Below are positions 42,878-50,751 of a stretch of DNA of 64,000 bases, one piece after another. Made by a program: the position numbers and the translations under genes. The DNA comes from Puniceicoccus vermicola (lineage in GTDB: Bacteria; Verrucomicrobiota; Verrucomicrobiia; Opitutales; Puniceicoccaceae): positions 1 through 64,000 of the forward strand of contig NZ_JACHVA010000046.1 in NCBI RefSeq assembly GCF_014230055.1. The letters are read 5' to 3'. The notes beneath the pieces are model-generated. The model worked only from the letters and a program-made list of their open reading frames with translations. It was not told where the DNA came from and searched no databases. The number at the start of each line of letters is the position of its first letter. Within the stretch, counting starts at the first letter, position 1.

Positions 42878-42976
42878 AGATCGCGAACGTTAAACGCTCA
42901 ACTTTAAACACTAAACGTTAAACGGGTTCATTCGATGTTGGACGTTGAAAGTTTGACGTTCGATGTTCGCCATCTT
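42878..42976. repeat. Heptamer inverted-repeat element, copy 3 (no S23 gene)
   Basis: 99 bases: AGATCGCGAAC at the left, GTTCGCCATCT at the right. Six consecutive NAACRYY units start at 42885, then an unpaired centre near 42927, then five to six units in reverse orientation. Same architecture as copies 1 and 2 but with no gene inside or beside it that belongs to the S23 family. It fills the gap between two glycosyltransferase genes. Confidence 0.85.
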
Positions 42977-42986
42977 TGCATTCCCC

Positions 42987-44210
42987 ATGAAAGTTCTTCA
43001 CCTCAGCACCTTTGATCGAATCAATGGCGCCTCGATTGCGGCCTACCGCTTACATCGGTCCTTGATCGAGAGCGGCGTCAATTCGGCGATGTGGGTGCAG
43101 AACAAAGTGACCTCGGATCCGACTGTCTTCGGTCCAAGGAAAGGCGCTGGAAAATACTGGTCACTAGCGCGACCGTGGCTGGATCGCATGGCACTGCTTC
43201 CGGCGAAAGCCTTTCGGGATTCGTATTCATCACCTTCATGGCTTCCGCGATGGGACCTCGGCCCAATGAAAGAGTGGAAGCCGGATGTAATTCATTTGCA
43301 TTGGGTGCAGGGAGGTTTTGTGCCGATTGGACTATTGCCAAAGTTGGCCACCCATATGGGGCGGTCGATTCCGGTTTGCTGGACCTTTCATGACGAATGG
43401 GCGTTCTCCGGTCTGCGGCATTACCCGCCGTTTCCGAGAGAAGAGAATTTATCCAGCCTTTATCAGCGTTGGGAAGAAAAGATCCGGGCCCGGAAAACGA
43501 AAAGCTATGAGGGGCTAAACCTGACGGCGGTGGCCCCAAGCCGTTGGATGGCCGAAAGAGCCCAAGCGAGTTCTGTTTGGTCCGGACATCAAACGGAGGT
43601 TTTACCGAATCCAATCGATACGTCGGTTTTTCATCCCGTGGACCGACAAGTGGCCCGGAGGTTGCTCAAGCTTCCGCAGGATCAGCGGTTGGTTCTCTTT
43701 GGTTCCGAAGCCGGTGCCGGCGATCCTCGTAAAGGGTTCGACCTGTTGCGACAAGCCTGCCGAACCTTGGCGGATTCCGGCAATCGGTTTGGGTTGGTTT
43801 GTTTCGGGAATGGTTCGCCTGGCGATCTCGGGGATATTCCCTGTCACTCGCTCGGATGGTTGCACGACGATGCTTCCCTCGCGCTTGCCTATTCCGCTGC
43901 CGATATTGTCGTTCTGCCTTCGCGACAGGATAATCTGCCCAATACCGGAGTCGAGGCATTGGCGTGTGGTCGTCCGGTCGTCACCTTCGCCATTGGGGGA
44001 ATTCCTGATATCGTGGATGATGGCGAGAGCGGGTTTCTTTGCCCAGAGGAAGACGCTGTGGCGTTGGAGGGCGCAATTCGGAAGCTTCTGGAGGACTACG
44101 ATTTGCGGATCCGGATGGGGAAGACGGCCCGGGAAAGTGCGGAAAGGCGGTTTTCAACGGAGGTGGTTGTGCCGAGTTTCATTGAGCTGTACAAAGGTTT
44201 GATTGGGTGA
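42987..44210 (+). CDS. GT4-family glycosyltransferase
   Basis: 407 residues from ATG 42987 (MKVLHLSTFDRINGASIAAY); the open frame starts inside the repeat but that part is not homologous. VIHLHWVQGGFV, CWTFHDEWAFSGLRHY and VLPNPIDTSVFHP in the N-terminal half; donor region VLPSRQDNLPNTGVEALACGRPVV, with the conserved glutamate. Layout matches the WcaC/WbaC-like GT4 group and resembles the enzyme at 16432. Confidence 0.9.
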   Translation: MKVLHLSTFDRINGASIAAYRLHRSLIESGVNSAMWVQNKVTSDPTVFGPRKGAGKYWSLARPWLDRMALLPAKAFRDSYSSPSWLPRWDLGPMKEWKPDVIHLHWVQGGFVPIGLLPKLATHMGRSIPVCWTFHDEWAFSGLRHYPPFPREENLSSLYQRWEEKIRARKTKSYEGLNLTAVAPSRWMAERAQASSVWSGHQTEVLPNPIDTSVFHPVDRQVARRLLKLPQDQRLVLFGSEAGAGDPRKGFDLLRQACRTLADSGNRFGLVCFGNGSPGDLGDIPCHSLGWLHDDASLALAYSAADIVVLPSRQDNLPNTGVEALACGRPVVTFAIGGIPDIVDDGESGFLCPEEDAVALEGAIRKLLEDYDLRIRMGKTARESAERRFSTEVVVPSFIELYKGLIG

Positions 44211-44233
44211 GAATGAGGAAATCTTTTACCGTA

Positions 44234-44413
44234 GGAGGGTTGCTTTAGCGCCCTCCACTGCTCTCGGCTCGTCTGGCTCCCTCCGCTGCCTCTCTGCAAG
44301 AGTCAAAGCGGTGGAGGCATTCCCCGCTTTGTTTATCGCTGTTCGGCATCCACCTATGCGGAAACGAAATAATTGGGCAGTCGCTCAGGTGGGCGCTGAA
44401 GCAACCCACCCAC
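44234..44413. repeat. REPIN-like paired inverted repeat, copy A2
   Basis: Left arm 44234-44256 (GGGTTGCTTTAGCGCCC core) and right arm 44388-44413 (reverse complement GGGTTGCTTCAGCGCCC). The middle contains a GC-rich hairpin CAAAGCGG/CCGCTTTG (44304-44331, 12-base loop) followed by T-rich sequence. Arms match those of copy A1, 2.5 kb away. Confidence 0.8.
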
Positions 44414-44432
44414 AGTGAACAGATCAGATTCC

Positions 44433-45683
44433 ATGACTCGTTGGTTATTCATCGGAAGCGTCTACCCTCCGTCATGGGAGGAGCGTTTTGGTGTGGGGTC
44501 GTCCCCGACCATTGATGTGCAACGTTCTCTGCTCGCGGGAATGAGTCGCAAGGGGTGGAAGCCGGACGCCATTTTAACGACTCCTCCGGTCCGTCTCTTC
44601 CCACGAGACCGATTTCAGTGGTTTCCCCGAGAACTGGGTGGGACGATCGAGGGGTATCCAGAAACACCATTGGTTTCTTTGGGGATAAACAACCTCGAGC
44701 CATTTAAAACGGTGGGGATCGCCGGGCAACTCAAGCGATACCTTTCGAGCTGGTGTCGGATGGTGCGTGGTGAGGGAGCCACCCCGAAGGTGTTCGTTTA
44801 TAATTTGGGCCCCACGCATGAGCAGGGTGGTTTCTTGGCTGGGATATGTCGCTCTCTGCAGTTGCCGATGTATCCATTTATCACCGATTTGGATTTCTTG
44901 GACCGGGGAAGTTTTTCGCCCTCCACCTGGCGGTTTCGATGGCAGGTTCGGCTCCTGAAAGCGGCGGACAAGATTGCGGCCCTCAATCCAAATGTTCTTA
45001 CGGAGTTTGGTTCCGGCAAGCCGACCCTGCATGTCCCGGGAATTGCGCCGGACGGGCCCTTTTTTCGTGAATTGCTTGATTGTCCGTTGCCGGATGCCTC
45101 TAGCGAGCTACCGACATTCCTCTATTCGGGATCTCTGAATCGTCCGCGGGGAATCATCCGATTACTGAATGCCTATGAGCAGGTAGGACCAGAAAGGTTC
45201 CGGTTGCGAATTACGGGCCGAGGACCGGAAGAAGAGCGCGTTCGAGAGGCCTCTGCGCGTCATAAGAACATTGAGTATCTTGGTTTTCTGAAGACTGAAA
45301 GAGAGCGACTCGAGGCAATGGCGAGTGCGGATGTTCTCTTGAACCCTCACGAAATCGATACGCCGGAAGCACGCTATCTTTTCCCGTCAAAGCTGGCTGA
45401 ATACATGGCTTCTGGACGTCTGGTGGTGAGCTCGCTCCTTCCGGGAATGGCGGCTTTTCCTCTCGAAGAAATGATACTCGCCAAGGAAGACTCCGATGAG
45501 GCGTTTGCGGCGGCGATGGCCCGTGCATTGGAGATGACTGTGGAAGAAAGAAATCAAAAGGCTTTGCGAACACGGGAATGGGCCCGCAATCATTTTGATT
45601 GGGATCAGATCGCGGGTAATTTGGTCGATTTTCTGGAAAGAGATGTGCCGATTCAGGGTGCGCCCGGAAAAATTTCCGATTAG
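44433..45683 (+). CDS. GT4-like glycosyltransferase
   Basis: 416 residues from ATG 44433 (MTRWLFIGSVYPPSWEE); a GTG at 44415 lies beside the repeat arm and is less likely. ITDLDFLDRG, FLYSGSLNRPRGI, LRITGRGPEEERV, IEYLGFL and a donor segment ARYLFPSKLAEYMASGRLVVSS, in which the usual GT4 donor-site glutamate is in KLAEYM. It is followed seven bases later by another GT4 gene. Confidence 0.87.
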   Translation: MTRWLFIGSVYPPSWEERFGVGSSPTIDVQRSLLAGMSRKGWKPDAILTTPPVRLFPRDRFQWFPRELGGTIEGYPETPLVSLGINNLEPFKTVGIAGQLKRYLSSWCRMVRGEGATPKVFVYNLGPTHEQGGFLAGICRSLQLPMYPFITDLDFLDRGSFSPSTWRFRWQVRLLKAADKIAALNPNVLTEFGSGKPTLHVPGIAPDGPFFRELLDCPLPDASSELPTFLYSGSLNRPRGIIRLLNAYEQVGPERFRLRITGRGPEEERVREASARHKNIEYLGFLKTERERLEAMASADVLLNPHEIDTPEARYLFPSKLAEYMASGRLVVSSLLPGMAAFPLEEMILAKEDSDEAFAAAMARALEMTVEERNQKALRTREWARNHFDWDQIAGNLVDFLERDVPIQGAPGKISD

Positions 45684-45690
45684 GGTGAAA

Positions 45691-46761
45691 ATGAAAGTTG
45701 TTCATATTATTAATCGTCTAATCGGAGGGGGGGCGGAAGTGATGATTCCGCAAATTCATCGGCAACACTTGGCGGATGGAATTGATTCCTGGATCTTGAG
45801 CATGGAATCGGGGGATGATCGGGGAACGGAAAAGGTCGTTTCGTTTGGAAAGCGATATCCTCGATGGCAGGAACCATTTCGTTTGAGAAAGGTCCTCCGG
45901 CAAATGGAAGAGTCCGGATCGATCGATGTAGTTCACACGCATCTGACGCAGAGTCAGCTTTTTGGGAAATATGCGATTCGAGGACTGAAAAAAAAGCCGT
46001 TTTTGGTGACGACTGAGCATGATACGAGCAATCGAAGAAGGCATATTCCCGGCGGTCGAGTTTTCGACAGATTCCTCTATGAGGGTTACGACCGAATCAT
46101 TTGTATCAGCGAAGGGGTTCGGGATTCGATGGAGGAGTGGTTGCCCAAGACTCGTTCTCTCTTGCGGGTGGCTTCCAATGGGGTCGATGTGGATGCTTTC
46201 ATGCGGGGCGAGGTGGAACGGAGGGATGGTCCGCTGAGGTTTCTTTCGGTCGGGCGATTGACGGAGAAGAAGAATTTTACGACAGCGATTCGAGCGTTGG
46301 CCGCGGTCGAGCCTGCGGATTGGACCTACACTTTGGTGGGCGATGGAGAACAGAGGCCGGAATTGGAGAGCCTGGTCGATCGTCTCGGCGTCCGGGAGAA
46401 TGTTCATTTTGCCGGATACGTCTCCGATGTGAGTTCCTTCTACGCGAAGAGTGACGTGTTTTTGTTCCCTTCTCTATGGGAAGGATTTGGTTTAGTGGCC
46501 GTTGAGGCGATGGCGGCGGGGTTGCCGGTCCTAGCCAGTGACGTTCCGGGATTGAGCGAAGTGATTGCGCGGGATGGCGTATCCGGGATTCTTCTGCCTT
46601 CGACGGAAGTGGATCAATGGGCCGGGGCAATTCGTAAGTGTCTCTCGGATCGAGACCTCACCCTGAGAATGGGGAAGGGGGCCCGCGAAAGGTCCCGCAA
46701 TTACTCGATCCAGAAGACTGCAGATCGATATCGGGAAGTTTACGCGGAAATGTGCCGATGA
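45691..46761 (+). CDS. GT4-family glycosyltransferase
   Basis: 356 residues from ATG 45691, preceded by GGTGA; the longer open frame upstream overlaps the previous gene. N-terminal MKVVHIINRLIGGGAEVMIP, TEHDTSNRRR, and donor half LRFLSVGRLTEKKNF, TYTLVGDGEQRPELE, FPSLWEGFGLVAVEAMAAGL with the E-x7-E arrangement. Textbook GT4, such as EpsD/WbpX-like enzymes. Its stop overlaps the next start as ATGA. Confidence 0.93.
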   Translation: MKVVHIINRLIGGGAEVMIPQIHRQHLADGIDSWILSMESGDDRGTEKVVSFGKRYPRWQEPFRLRKVLRQMEESGSIDVVHTHLTQSQLFGKYAIRGLKKKPFLVTTEHDTSNRRRHIPGGRVFDRFLYEGYDRIICISEGVRDSMEEWLPKTRSLLRVASNGVDVDAFMRGEVERRDGPLRFLSVGRLTEKKNFTTAIRALAAVEPADWTYTLVGDGEQRPELESLVDRLGVRENVHFAGYVSDVSSFYAKSDVFLFPSLWEGFGLVAVEAMAAGLPVLASDVPGLSEVIARDGVSGILLPSTEVDQWAGAIRKCLSDRDLTLRMGKGARERSRNYSIQKTADRYREVYAEMCR

Positions 46762-48149
46762 ACCAAAATCGAAGCAGTTTGCGGTCAGAGGCCAAGTTGC
46801 TGGCCCTGGTTTTTATTCTCGTCTACGGCTATGTCCTTGTCGCGGGTGTCCTTGTGCAAGAAGTCATTGCACCAGCTGTCACCGATGGGATGACTCCGGC
46901 GGGGTTCATTCCCGAACTGGATTCAGGACCTTTTCACGTGATGGCGGTGCAGATGTCGGAAGATATTCGCGCTCACGGCTGGGAGCGGTGGGAGCTGAAT
47001 CCGGGGTGGTCCGCGAATCAGCCGGTCGGGATTATGGCAGCTGTTTACGCGATCACCGGGCCTTCGCCATTATACCTTCTCCCGCTGAATGCCGGGATTC
47101 ATGGGCTTTCCGTCGTTTTGCTTTTCTTGATTCTCCGGGTCTGCGGCTTCCAATGGAAGGAAAGCTTGGTGGGATCGCTGCCGTTTGCGTTTTTCCCATC
47201 GACGCTTGTCTGGGTCGCTCAGTTTCACAAAGACGGTATCTATTGTCTGGGGCTTTTTGGTCTTTTTTTAGGGAGTCTGCTGATACTGGGTCAGGGAAAG
47301 TGGAGGCTTAAAATATTGGGAGTCTTGCTGATCCTTGCCGGAGCTGGGGCGATATCAGTGGTGCGAGATTATTCGCTTGTGGTTTTCGCCGTTGCGGCCG
47401 GTTCGGCGGGACTTCTATCTCAGCTAATCTTTGCAGGACGGACCGGTGGTCAGTGGAAGGATTCGGCCATCTCACTGTTGGTCTTCTTCGGGACGTTGAT
47501 GCTGATCATCCCCCTGGCGGGTGAAAAAGGTGGAGAAGGGAAGGGAGAGACTCTTCCCGAGGACACTGAAGTGGAAGAAATTGTGGTCGAAAAGGAGACC
47601 GAGAACCTCAACCTAACGGAGAGACTCAGGCGTGGGCCTCCGTCGACTCCTTGGATTCGTACCTCATGGATTCCAAGCCGAGTCGATGATCAAATTCATC
47701 AACTGATCCACAATCGGACGATTTTCTTTTGGCTCTTTCCGGATGCGACCAGCTACGTCGATCAAGAGGTCCAATTTCGCAGTGCTTCCGATGTCATTTT
47801 CTACATTCCCCGAGGCATTGTCGTAGGACTACTCGCCCCGTTCCCCCATCAATGGTACGACGTCCGGACTACTTTGACTGGAAACCTGCAGAGGATGGTC
47901 TCTGGGGCTGAGATGATCGTTTCCTACCTATTGCTGGGCGCTGGGCTCTTCCATCTGGTCCTTCGGCCCTCCAAGCCACTTTTCTTTCTCGTTATCGGTG
48001 CGGGTTTGATGATTCTTGCCTTGGTCTATCCTCTTCCTGCTGTTGGCTCTCTCTACCGAATCCGCTTCGGACCTTATTCGATTCTGCTGGCCATTGGCGC
48101 GGCTTCATTGATTAGGTTCTGGTTTTTTCGCCGAGCCCAGCGAAGTTAA
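46758..48149 (+). CDS. Multi-pass membrane protein of the glycan locus (possible polymerase/GT-C)
   Basis: 463 residues from ATG 46758 (ATGA overlap with the previous gene); the 40 upstream codons of the open frame are in the GT4 gene. About ten membrane helices and a charged acidic loop with VEEIVVEKETENLN at about 275-290. The first periplasmic loop, FIPELDSGPFHVMAVQMSEDIR and NPGWSANQPVGI, is compatible with a GT-C or Wzy-like membrane transferase. No known family is recognised with certainty. Confidence 0.6.
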   Translation: MNQNRSSLRSEAKLLALVFILVYGYVLVAGVLVQEVIAPAVTDGMTPAGFIPELDSGPFHVMAVQMSEDIRAHGWERWELNPGWSANQPVGIMAAVYAITGPSPLYLLPLNAGIHGLSVVLLFLILRVCGFQWKESLVGSLPFAFFPSTLVWVAQFHKDGIYCLGLFGLFLGSLLILGQGKWRLKILGVLLILAGAGAISVVRDYSLVVFAVAAGSAGLLSQLIFAGRTGGQWKDSAISLLVFFGTLMLIIPLAGEKGGEGKGETLPEDTEVEEIVVEKETENLNLTERLRRGPPSTPWIRTSWIPSRVDDQIHQLIHNRTIFFWLFPDATSYVDQEVQFRSASDVIFYIPRGIVVGLLAPFPHQWYDVRTTLTGNLQRMVSGAEMIVSYLLLGAGLFHLVLRPSKPLFFLVIGAGLMILALVYPLPAVGSLYRIRFGPYSILLAIGAASLIRFWFFRRAQRS

Positions 48150-48158
48150 ACGATATTC

Positions 48159-49316
48159 ATGACGAAACTTAAGACGATTGGCTATCTGGCGAACACCAGT
48201 TGGTTCCTTTATCATTTTCGCCTCGCGGATATGAAGGCGGCGCAAAAGTGCGGGCTGCGAGTCATCGCTATTGCTCCAGAGGACGAGTATTCTTCCAGGT
48301 TTCAGGAGGAAGGCGTGGAGTTTTTCCCTATCTCCATGAAGCGTCGGGATATATCGCCTTTGAGAAAGTGGAAAACCGTTCGGCAGATTCGTGAGATTCA
48401 CCGCCGGGAGTCGATCGATTTGATGCACCATTTTACCCTCGAAGCGATCTTATTGGGAACGCTTGCGGCAGGGGCCTCGGGACCCAAGGTCGTCCACTCG
48501 GTAGCGGGTATGGGATTTGCGTTTTCCGGGAACGAGTTGTCCAAACGGTTTTTGCGGGCGTTTTTGCGCCCTCTCCTTCGTTGGTGTTTGCCCCGAGGAC
48601 CGGTCATCGTGGAAAATCGGGGCGATCGTGCCAAGGTGATGCAAATCATGGGTAAGAAACGCCGCTATCCCGTTGAGCAGCTTCCCGGTGGAGGGATTGA
48701 TGTTGATTTGTATTCTTCAGAGGGAGGATTGGCGATCGAGAAGAGTCCGGAAACCGTTCGATTTCTTTCGGCGGGACGTCTTTTGAGAGGGAAAGGTGCG
48801 GGCCTCTTCGCGAAAGCTGCGAAGGAGTATCAGGGACCAAGCGCCGAGTTTTTTCTGGCGGGGATGCCGGACGAAGGGAGCCCGGGATCCTATACTGTGA
48901 AGGAGATTCAAGAATGGACCCGCATCCCCGGGTTCAAGTGGCTCGGGAATGTCGAGGATGTGCCGTCGCTCCTGCGCTCAGTTGATCTGCTGGTGCATCC
49001 GACCTTCTATGGGGAGGGGCTGCCGCGAATTATCATGGAAGCGCAATCCTGCGGCCTGCCTATCATTACCACGAATATTCCTGCGTGTGCGGAGGCCGTC
49101 GAAGATGGGACCCACGGATGGGTGCTGGATCGTAAGGATCCTAAGCTCTTGGCCGAACTCATGGCTCAGGCTGCATCCGATGCGGGGAAAAGAGCCGAAA
49201 TGGGCGAACGGAATCGAGCCTTGGCAGTCGAAAAATTCGACGAGGAAAAGGTCATCCGGAGGACGTTGGAGGTCTACCGGAATCACTTCCCGGACTGGAA
49301 TCCGGAGATTAACTAA
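48159..49316 (+). CDS. GT4-family glycosyltransferase
   Basis: 385 residues. IGYLANTSWFLYHFRLADMK at the start, HHFTLEAILLG, VVHSVAGMGFAFSG, VEQLPGGGIDVDLY, then VRFLSAGRLLRGKG and HPTFYGEGLPRIIMEAQSCGLPI. The layout matches GT4 enzymes that add the second sugar after the priming transferase (PglA/WbiP-like). It lies four bases before the priming transferase gene, which fits that role. Confidence 0.9.
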   Translation: MTKLKTIGYLANTSWFLYHFRLADMKAAQKCGLRVIAIAPEDEYSSRFQEEGVEFFPISMKRRDISPLRKWKTVRQIREIHRRESIDLMHHFTLEAILLGTLAAGASGPKVVHSVAGMGFAFSGNELSKRFLRAFLRPLLRWCLPRGPVIVENRGDRAKVMQIMGKKRRYPVEQLPGGGIDVDLYSSEGGLAIEKSPETVRFLSAGRLLRGKGAGLFAKAAKEYQGPSAEFFLAGMPDEGSPGSYTVKEIQEWTRIPGFKWLGNVEDVPSLLRSVDLLVHPTFYGEGLPRIIMEAQSCGLPIITTNIPACAEAVEDGTHGWVLDRKDPKLLAELMAQAASDAGKRAEMGERNRALAVEKFDEEKVIRRTLEVYRNHFPDWNPEIN

Positions 49317-49320
49317 TTTG

Positions 49321-50691
49321 ATGAAAACAGGGGAGAAGAGCGCTCGGGTGCAGAGCCGTACAGACTGGTATTTTGGAGGACGAAGTTGGCTCGTCGTCGA
49401 CTTTTTTGCCGGGGTCTTCGCCATTCTTTTGGCATACTTTCTCAATCCGGATTTGACGATCGGCTGGCAACCCTCCTTTGCCGGGCAACCAGCTGGTTAT
49501 CCGGCGGCGATTGGGTTTGGGGTATTGCTGGCCTTGGTCGCGGATATTGCGGGATTGCACGATCCGCTGCGCCAGCAGAGGTTTTGGCCAGTCACCATCC
49601 GGATTATATTCTCTTTGGTCATTACCTTTCTTCTGGCCGTGGTCATCCTTTACGGTCTGGCGCTGCAGCAACTGGGGCGAACCGTTTCGATCCAGTCGAT
49701 GATTGCCGCTGGATTGATGATGTCGGGATTTCGGGGAATGCTTTTTCGGATCCAGGGACGGACCCGGCGACGGATTCTTCTCCTCCTCAATCGCGGTCAG
49801 AGGGAGGATCTACGGGATCGAATCGAGAAGAGCGGGCTACCGTTCCGCGTCGCAGATCTCCCGGATTCTTACGATACGACGATTGAAAATACCCGACTGA
49901 TGGAGGTTTGCCACAAGCTCAAGATCGACGAAGTCGTCGTTCCCGAGGAGTCCGGATCCCCCGAAAGCCCTCCCGTTTGGATGGATTGCCTTGAGTCCGG
50001 AATTCAAGTGACTCATGCTAGAGCCTTCGTAGAGCGCTATTTTTATCGGGTCGATTGCTCAGACGTGCGGCCGAACTGGTTCCTCGAGTTGGATCTGAGG
50101 CTCACTCATCCGGTATACCATCGCTGGAAACGGTTTTCCGATATTCTTCTCGCGAGCATTGGCCTCCTCGTGGCGGCTCCCTTCCTTCTGTTTTTCCTCG
50201 GAGTCATTTGGGCGGAGAGCGGACGTCCGCTCTTTTTCAAGCAACAGCGGGTGGGGCTTCGGAGCAAGCCGTTCACCATCTTAAAACTGCGGACCATGTC
50301 GGTCTTGCGAGAGGAAGAGACCCGGGATGCAGACCGCCTCAACGACAGCCGTGTGACGCGGATCGGATACATTCTCCGACGCACGCGCCTCGATGAAGTC
50401 CCTCAGTTCTGGAATATTATTCGCGGGGATATGTCCTTCATTGGTCCCCGCCCAGAGTGGATTGATATCGCCGAAGATTTAGGGGAACGGATCCCGTATT
50501 ATCCGTACCGGACGCTGGTCAAGCCGGGGCTGACTGGATGGGCGCAAATCAATTTCGGTTACGCGGCGAATGACGAAGAGGTACGCGAGAAGCTGGGATT
50601 CGATTTCTACTACCTGAAGAACGCCTCGGTGATGCTCGACTTGCAGATATTGATTCGCACCGTCGGCTCGATCATGCGGGGGAGCCGTTAA
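49321..50691 (+). CDS. Polyprenyl-phosphate sugar-1-phosphate transferase (WcaJ/WbaP-like priming enzyme)
   Basis: 456 residues from ATG 49321; longer open frame upstream is the previous gene in another frame. Four N-terminal helices and a CoA-binding-like domain are followed by the bacterial sugar transferase core: KRFSDILLASIGLLVAAPF, FFKQQRVGLRSKPFTILKLR, RLDEVPQFWNIIRGDMSF, IGPRPEW and LVKPGLTGWAQINFGYAAND. It transfers a sugar-1-phosphate to undecaprenyl phosphate to start the chain. It is the only priming enzyme in the window, so either one glycan is made or others are primed elsewhere. Confidence 0.93.
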   Translation: MKTGEKSARVQSRTDWYFGGRSWLVVDFFAGVFAILLAYFLNPDLTIGWQPSFAGQPAGYPAAIGFGVLLALVADIAGLHDPLRQQRFWPVTIRIIFSLVITFLLAVVILYGLALQQLGRTVSIQSMIAAGLMMSGFRGMLFRIQGRTRRRILLLLNRGQREDLRDRIEKSGLPFRVADLPDSYDTTIENTRLMEVCHKLKIDEVVVPEESGSPESPPVWMDCLESGIQVTHARAFVERYFYRVDCSDVRPNWFLELDLRLTHPVYHRWKRFSDILLASIGLLVAAPFLLFFLGVIWAESGRPLFFKQQRVGLRSKPFTILKLRTMSVLREEETRDADRLNDSRVTRIGYILRRTRLDEVPQFWNIIRGDMSFIGPRPEWIDIAEDLGERIPYYPYRTLVKPGLTGWAQINFGYAANDEEVREKLGFDFYYLKNASVMLDLQILIRTVGSIMRGSR

Positions 50692-50751
50692 AGCAGAGAT
50701 GAAGGGTTTTGGGGCGTCAGCCAACCTGGCTGGTGACGGGATCGAAAGATC

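Noticed and set aside
36646-42976. CRISPR array
   Set aside because: Heptamer units are contiguous and have no spacers of constant length between them; there are no cas genes.
44304-44331. Intrinsic terminator
   Set aside because: The stem-loop CAAAGCGG/CCGCTTTG is followed by only a short T-run and is part of the REPIN middle; a terminator here would split an operon with continuing genes.
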